A stretch of DNA of 64,000 bases from NCBI RefSeq assembly GCF_902502825.2, contig NZ_LR723670.1, positions 3,592,501-3,656,500 of the forward strand, written 5' to 3'. Shown here one piece after another: positions 60,154 to 64,000 of the stretch. The stretch comes from Pseudorhizobium flavum (GTDB lineage: Bacteria > Pseudomonadota > Alphaproteobacteria > Rhizobiales > Rhizobiaceae). The stretch's first letter is position 1. Each line of letters opens with the position of its first letter. Below the pieces are notes generated by a model. It searched no databases and was not told the origin of the DNA. It worked only from the letters and a program-made list of their open reading frames with translations. Both the position numbers and the translations under genes were made by a program.

Positions 60154-61371
60154 CTACCCGACCTTTAGGTGGAACTGCACGACATCCAACCGCTCGGTCC
60201 TGAAGCCGACAGCGCAATATTGCAGGTAGTAGTGCCACATGCGTCTGAAGCGTTCATCGAACCCCAGCGGTGCGATCCGGGACCAGTTCTTGTGAAACGC
60301 CTTGTCCCACTGCAGCAGTGTCCGCTCGTAATCTCGGCCGAACCGGAAGCTCCCCGCAACTCGCATCTCTGCTTTTTGGACGGCATCCCCGAAGGCGGAA
60401 ACGGATGGAAGCATCCCGCCCGGGAAGATGTAGGTCTGGATGAAATCGGCATTCCGTCGATAGTGCTCGAAGCGGTCGTCCGCGATCGTAATGGTCTGAA
60501 TGACCGCTTCGCCTCCCGGCTGCAGCAGCCGGCGGACGCGATCAAAAAAGATCGGCCAGTTCTCTTCGCCGACGGCCTCGAACATCTCGATCGAGACGAT
60601 CTTGGTGAATTGCCCCCGGCAGTCGCGATAGTCCTCCAGACGGATTTCCACTCGATCCGCCAGGCCCATGCGTTGCAGCCTATGTTGCGCGTAGGCAGCC
60701 TGCTCAGTCGACAGTGTGAGCCCGGTAACGCGGCATCCGGTTTCCCTCGCCGCATATTCGGCAAAGCCTCCCCAGCCACAGCCAATCTCCAGCACATGAT
60801 CCTCAGGACCGATGCCGAGACTCCTGACGATACGATGGTACTTGGCGCGCTGGGCCGTCTCGAGCGACTGGTCCGCACTGTCAAAGCAGGCCGAGGAGTA
60901 GGTCATCGTCTCATCGAGCCAGGCACTGTAGAAATCGTTGCCGAGGTCATAGTGATACGAGATGTTCCGCCGACTGCCTGAGCGCGAGTTCGCGCGAAGC
61001 CGGTGGCGCACATATGCCACGAGCTTTCGCAGACCGCTGCCGACAAGAAGCCCCCCCCAAGCGGCGTCATTGGCGACGGCGAGTTCCAGGACAGCTCCCA
61101 GGTCGGGAGAACTCCAGTCTCCGTCCAAGTAGGAACGGGCAAAGCCAAGGCTCCCTCCCGCCAGGAGGCGGCGGACTGGACGTGCGTTGGCGAGCTCGAT
61201 GATCGCACTGGGCCCGGCGGCAGAACCCTCGAAATGTCGTTCTGCTCCACCCGGTAAGCGAAGCGTCAGACGTCCCGCCACGATCATTTCCGCCCAGCGG
61301 CAAAGGGCTGCCTGCCAGATCGGCGACCGCGAATATCCGCGGTGGTGGTCGACATGCTGGAGATCCGTCAT
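60154..61371 (-). CDS. Cyclopropane-fatty-acyl-phospholipid synthase family protein
   Basis: This SAM-dependent enzyme of 405 residues acts on membrane lipids. The SAM loop is VLEIGCGWGGFAEYAA near residues 193-208, preceded by SYHYDLGNDFYSAWLDETMTYSSACF; MFEAVGEENWPIFFDRVRRLLQPGG and YIFPGGMLPS follow. The start ATG at 61371 shares its A with the DUF1365 stop (TGATG). Third gene of a four-part set (FAD oxidoreductase, DUF1365, CfaS and divergent ECF sigma) known from singlet-oxygen responses. Confidence 0.92.
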   Translation of the reverse strand: MTDLQHVDHHRGYSRSPIWQAALCRWAEMIVAGRLTLRLPGGAERHFEGSAAGPSAIIELANARPVRRLLAGGSLGFARSYLDGDWSSPDLGAVLELAVANDAAWGGLLVGSGLRKLVAYVRHRLRANSRSGSRRNISYHYDLGNDFYSAWLDETMTYSSACFDSADQSLETAQRAKYHRIVRSLGIGPEDHVLEIGCGWGGFAEYAARETGCRVTGLTLSTEQAAYAQHRLQRMGLADRVEIRLEDYRDCRGQFTKIVSIEMFEAVGEENWPIFFDRVRRLLQPGGEAVIQTITIADDRFEHYRRNADFIQTYIFPGGMLPSVSAFGDAVQKAEMRVAGSFRFGRDYERTLLQWDKAFHKNWSRIAPLGFDERFRRMWHYYLQYCAVGFRTERLDVVQFHLKVG

Positions 61372-62156
61372 CACCGCTCCTCCAACTGTACGATCGTCCG
61401 GGCATGTGGGTTCAGGCTCTTGATGTGCCGGTGAATGGGCACGCCTTTCAGCCACAGCCGCAGCGCCTCCCAATGAATAGCCGCAGTCACCTTCAACGTC
61501 ATCAGCGGAAAGCCGATCAATGTGCGCAACAGGCTTGCATCGGACAGTACCCTTCGTTCGCCGGAAAAAGACGCCGATAGCAGAGAGCCCTCGCCGTCCG
61601 TTTCCCGTATCGCGATGGCAACCCGAGAGTCTGGCCGTCGCGTGGTAAACTGATACGAGCAGTCCATCGGGATGAATGGCGAGACATACATTTGCTTGCG
61701 GCAGGAGTGCCGCACGACGCTCTGCGAACCGCCGTCGATCGGGATCACATAGGTGTGCCGCTCGTGGAACGTGTTGCATACCTCGTAAAGGATCGCCACC
61801 AGATCCCCATCCCGCGTTTCGCAGAAATAGACCGTCAGCGGATTGAAGACATAGCCAAACAGGCGTGGGTAGCAGAGAAGACGAATTCGAAGGTCCGCTC
61901 GATCCAACCCGGCATCGGTGAGCTGGGCTTCCACCCACTCCCGAAGCTTCCCCGGCTGCCCGGAGCCATGATCCTTGTCCCAGAAGCTGATCAATGCTCT
62001 GCGGTTATATCCGAACACCCGAAGATGGCGATCGAGATCCGGCAACTCATCCAGGTCGATGAGGAGAGAGAACACCTTATAGCGAAGCCGGTGTTCCTTC
62101 GGTCGATATCGACGGTGCACGACGTCGCCGACATAGATGGCCGATCCTCTGTTCAT
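61371..62156 (-). CDS. DUF1365 protein
   Basis: This protein of 261 residues opens GSAIYVGDVVHRRYRPKEHRLRYKVFSLLIDLDEL and contains FGYVFNPLTVYFCETRDGDLVAILYEVCNTFHERHTYVIP, the DUF1365 signature. The biochemical role is unknown; it is consistently encoded with CfaS-like and FAD amine oxidase-like proteins, perhaps in furan or cyclopropane fatty acid formation. It overlaps the upstream gene at ATGA. Confidence 0.92.
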   Translation of the reverse strand: MNRGSAIYVGDVVHRRYRPKEHRLRYKVFSLLIDLDELPDLDRHLRVFGYNRRALISFWDKDHGSGQPGKLREWVEAQLTDAGLDRADLRIRLLCYPRLFGYVFNPLTVYFCETRDGDLVAILYEVCNTFHERHTYVIPIDGGSQSVVRHSCRKQMYVSPFIPMDCSYQFTTRRPDSRVAIAIRETDGEGSLLSASFSGERRVLSDASLLRTLIGFPLMTLKVTAAIHWEALRLWLKGVPIHRHIKSLNPHARTIVQLEER

Positions 62157-63505
62157 TCCGCAGCCTCGAGCATCTCGGGCACAAAAATCCGTCCCGACGG
62201 TTCAGCAAGTTTCCAGGGTCTTTGGTTGCCGGTCAATCGTTCCGCCACGGCAAGGCCGGCCTGCAGCCCGTCTTCGTGAAACCCGCTCCCGAAATGGGCG
62301 CCGCAGAACCACACGCCCCGCCGTCCCTGCAGGGCCCAGATCTGCCGCTGTGCCTGCAGTGCCGCCGCGTCGAACAACGGGTGCTTGTAGTCGAACGTCC
62401 GGATGACGTGCTCCTCGGCGATGGTACGGCATGGGTTCAGGGTCACGAACAACGGCCTGCTCGTTTCGAGGTTCTGCAGACGGTTCATCCAGTAGGTAAC
62501 GCAAAGTTGCCGATCCTCACCGGAAGCTTTCGCGCCGATGTAATTCCAGCTCGACCAGACCTGCTTGCGCTTCGGCATGAGCGACCGGTCGCAATGAAGG
62601 ACGGCCTGATTGCGCGTGTAGTTAAACCGACCGAGCACATCACGCTCCCGCCGGTCTGCATCGGCGAGAACGGCGAGCGCATCGTCGGCATGGGTTGCCA
62701 GGATCACCTGATCGAAGCGGTCGGCATTTCCGGAGGAATCCCTTACGATGACCCGGCCTCCTTCGGATCGAACCTCCGTGACCCGGCTCTTCAAGCGTAT
62801 CTCGCCTTGGAAATCTCCCATGAGACGCCGGACATATTCCACACTGCCACCCGTTACCGTCCGCCATTGAGGGCGATCCTTGAGCTGCACCAGTCCGTGA
62901 TTGATGAAGAAGCGCAGGAAAGCGGTGAGCGGGTAGTCCCGCATGTCCTTCGCTGTGGCAGACCAGATGGCGGCGCCCATAGGCAGCAGATGATCGTCGA
63001 TGAATGCTTGAGAGTACGCCTCGCGCACCAGGAACTCTCCCAGCGAAAGACCATCGAGATCACGTCTCTGCAGCAACTGAGGCGCGTCCCGATAGAATCG
63101 CACCACATCGGACACCATGCGCCAGAATCGCGGGCGGGCCGCATTGCGCCGCTGGCCGAGCAGCCCGCCGATGCCGGTCCCCGAGTATTCGAAGGCGCCG
63201 TCATCCAGAGAGGCCGCGAAGGACATATTCGTCGCCTCACTCGCAACGCCGAGGTGATCGAACAGCGCAACCAGGTTCGGATAGTTGCGCTCGTTGTAGA
63301 CGATGAACCCGGTATCGACGGGAACTCTTCCTTCATCGACATCGACAGTCACCGTATTCGAGTGCCCACCAATACGATCCTCGGCCTCGTAGATCGTCAC
63401 CTCACAGCTCTTGCTGGCGAGCCAAGCCGCCGACATGCCACTGATGCCCGAGCCAATGACGGCAATGCGCATTGGTCCCACACCGCCCGAAAACTCCAGT
63501 CCCAT
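62153..63505 (-). CDS. FAD-dependent amine oxidase-like protein
   Basis: This flavoprotein of about 450 residues has the dinucleotide loop IAVIGSGISGMSAAWLAS, the Glu/Arg block YEAEDRIGGHSNTV, and a C-terminal FAD block GVWFCGAHFGSGFHEDGLQAGLAVAERL. Starts at ATG 63505 or ATG 63472 (MRIAVIG) are possible; the second leaves a longer leader from the promoter at 63536-63565. First gene of the operon with DUF1365 and CfaS. Likely acts on unsaturated lipids. Confidence 0.9.
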   Translation of the reverse strand: MGLEFSGGVGPMRIAVIGSGISGMSAAWLASKSCEVTIYEAEDRIGGHSNTVTVDVDEGRVPVDTGFIVYNERNYPNLVALFDHLGVASEATNMSFAASLDDGAFEYSGTGIGGLLGQRRNAARPRFWRMVSDVVRFYRDAPQLLQRRDLDGLSLGEFLVREAYSQAFIDDHLLPMGAAIWSATAKDMRDYPLTAFLRFFINHGLVQLKDRPQWRTVTGGSVEYVRRLMGDFQGEIRLKSRVTEVRSEGGRVIVRDSSGNADRFDQVILATHADDALAVLADADRRERDVLGRFNYTRNQAVLHCDRSLMPKRKQVWSSWNYIGAKASGEDRQLCVTYWMNRLQNLETSRPLFVTLNPCRTIAEEHVIRTFDYKHPLFDAAALQAQRQIWALQGRRGVWFCGAHFGSGFHEDGLQAGLAVAERLTGNQRPWKLAEPSGRIFVPEMLEAAE

Positions 63506-63535
63506 ACGTAAAAGCCCTACATGATTGATTGATCG

Positions 63536-63565
63536 CTTCTACGCGCTTGATCGGGCGATGGATCG
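63536..63565 (-). promoter_or_regulatory. ECF-type promoter of the FAD-DUF1365-cfaS operon
   Basis: On the minus strand CGATCC-N18-TAGAAG stands about 30 bases before the 63505 start. It nearly mirrors the promoter in the other direction at 63601-63630, with the same 18-base spacing. Confidence 0.6.
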
Positions 63566-63600
63566 CCCCGGCCGTGGGAAAGGGCAGCGATTTTTTTTTA

Positions 63601-63630
63601 TGATCCATCCTGATGCGGCGGGCGTAGAGG
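63601..63630 (+). promoter_or_regulatory. ECF-type promoter of the sigma-factor gene
   Basis: TGATCC-N18-TAGAGG, preceded directly by a run of T (63591-63599) that could act like an upstream element. The leader to the sigma gene would be about 90 bases. The -35 box resembles the TGATCC type of Rhodobacter RpoE promoters. Confidence 0.6.
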
Positions 63631-63725
63631 GCCGCATGAGCTTGAGCATTCCATTTGCACCCCAGACGTGCCAGAACCATGCATCCGCACCGCTTCGGCG
63701 GCGGCGCGCAAGGCAAGGCATAGGT

Positions 63726-64000
63726 ATGACAAAGCCGAAGATACCGGCGAGCAAGGCAGCCGAACCCACACCGGCGCAGCTCGCAACTCTGCTGGTGACC
63801 GTGGGACGGGACCGCGATGTGGAGGCGTTCGAAGCGCTTTTCCGGTTTTACGCACCCAAGATCCGCGCCTTCATGGCGCTGAAGACGAAGGATAGACAGG
63901 CCGCGGAAGAACTGATGCAGGAAACGATGATGGCGGTGTGGTCGAAGTCGGCCCAGTTCGATCCGGCAAGAGGCACTGTATCCGCATGGGTCTTCACCGT
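63726..64000 (+). CDS. ECF sigma factor, RpoE/ECF11-like, cut by the window end
   Basis: The frame is open from ATG 63726 to the last base (91 residues plus part of a codon). It reads ATLLVTVGRDRDVEAFEALFRFYAPKIRAFMALKTKDRQAAEELMQETMMAVWSKSAQFDPARGTVSAWVFT, i.e. region 2 of an ECF sigma factor, including the region 2.2-2.4 pattern AEELMQETMMAVW. It is divergent from the cfaS operon. A ChrR-like zinc anti-sigma gene is expected just downstream, outside the window. Confidence 0.9.
   Translation, partial: MTKPKIPASKAAEPTPAQLATLLVTVGRDRDVEAFEALFRFYAPKIRAFMALKTKDRQAAEELMQETMMAVWSKSAQFDPARGTVSAWVFT

Overview
This window looks like a chromosome or large-plasmid segment of a Rhizobiaceae bacterium (Sinorhizobium/Ensifer, Rhizobium, Agrobacterium or Shinella type). 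The base composition is GC-rich. It carries a eukaryotic-type glutamine synthetase (GlnII) with a divergent GstI-like small ORF, a napEFDABC operon, DUF6074 and DUF3775 proteins, and many ABC/TRAP sugar-acid systems. There are no rRNA or tRNA genes and no CRISPR array. Gene identities come from reading the translations, not from database searches.

Layout. (1) 1-11.5 kb: an ABC sugar importer (binding protein, two permeases, ATPase) converges on a tightly coupled operon of SsuD-like monooxygenase, aldo-keto reductase, flavin reductase and a YeiH-type exporter. A divergent GntR/UTRA regulator and a Gfo/Idh/MocA protein follow. This is the gene set of the sulfoquinovose monooxygenase (sulfo-SMO) pathway: import, FMNH2-dependent C-S cleavage, reduction of 6-oxo-glucose to glucose, and sulfite disposal. 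(2) 11.5-15 kb: an IS3-family element separates two genes that have each lost their 5' part (an RND pump and an APH-like protein), a deletion scar. (3) 15-34 kb: a low-oxygen/stress island with Usp, Hsp20, NADP-type glutamate dehydrogenase, a DUF3775-phosphoribosyltransferase pair, a subunit I-III fused cytochrome oxidase, SulP, napEFDABC, hemerythrin and GNAT. FNR/FixK-type palindromes lie in several intergenic regions. (4) 34-39 kb: a periplasmic-sensing PAS-GGDEF-EAL protein, a DUF6074 protein and a globin-coupled chemoreceptor. (5) 39-44.5 kb: a galactonate-type operon (SDR, 2-keto-3-deoxygalactonokinase, KDPGal aldolase, FadR-type regulator, enolase-superfamily dehydratase, EamA transporter). 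(6) 44.6-54.9 kb: a second sugar-acid regulon (TRAP DctPQM, FAH-family protein, FadR-type regulator, FAD dehydrogenase, DenD-like and 3-HIBDH-like dehydrogenases, IlvD/Edd dehydratase) with matching operator-like palindromes in front of both divergent arms. (7) 54.9-57.5 kb: TetR, homocysteine methyltransferase-like protein and a gluconate 5-dehydrogenase-like SDR. (8) 57.6-59.3 kb: glnII with a sigma-54 promoter and the divergent gstI-like gene. (9) 59.4 kb-end: an SDR, then a cfaS-DUF1365-FAD oxidoreductase operon divergent from an ECF sigma gene cut by the window end. Both directions have matching promoter elements, as in singlet-oxygen (RpoE/ChrR) regulons.

The strongest leads are the sulfo-SMO cluster with a Gfo/Idh/MocA gene that may be its sulfoquinovosidase, the FNR/FixK-box island, the two-armed sugar-acid regulon, and the divergent ECF promoter pair.
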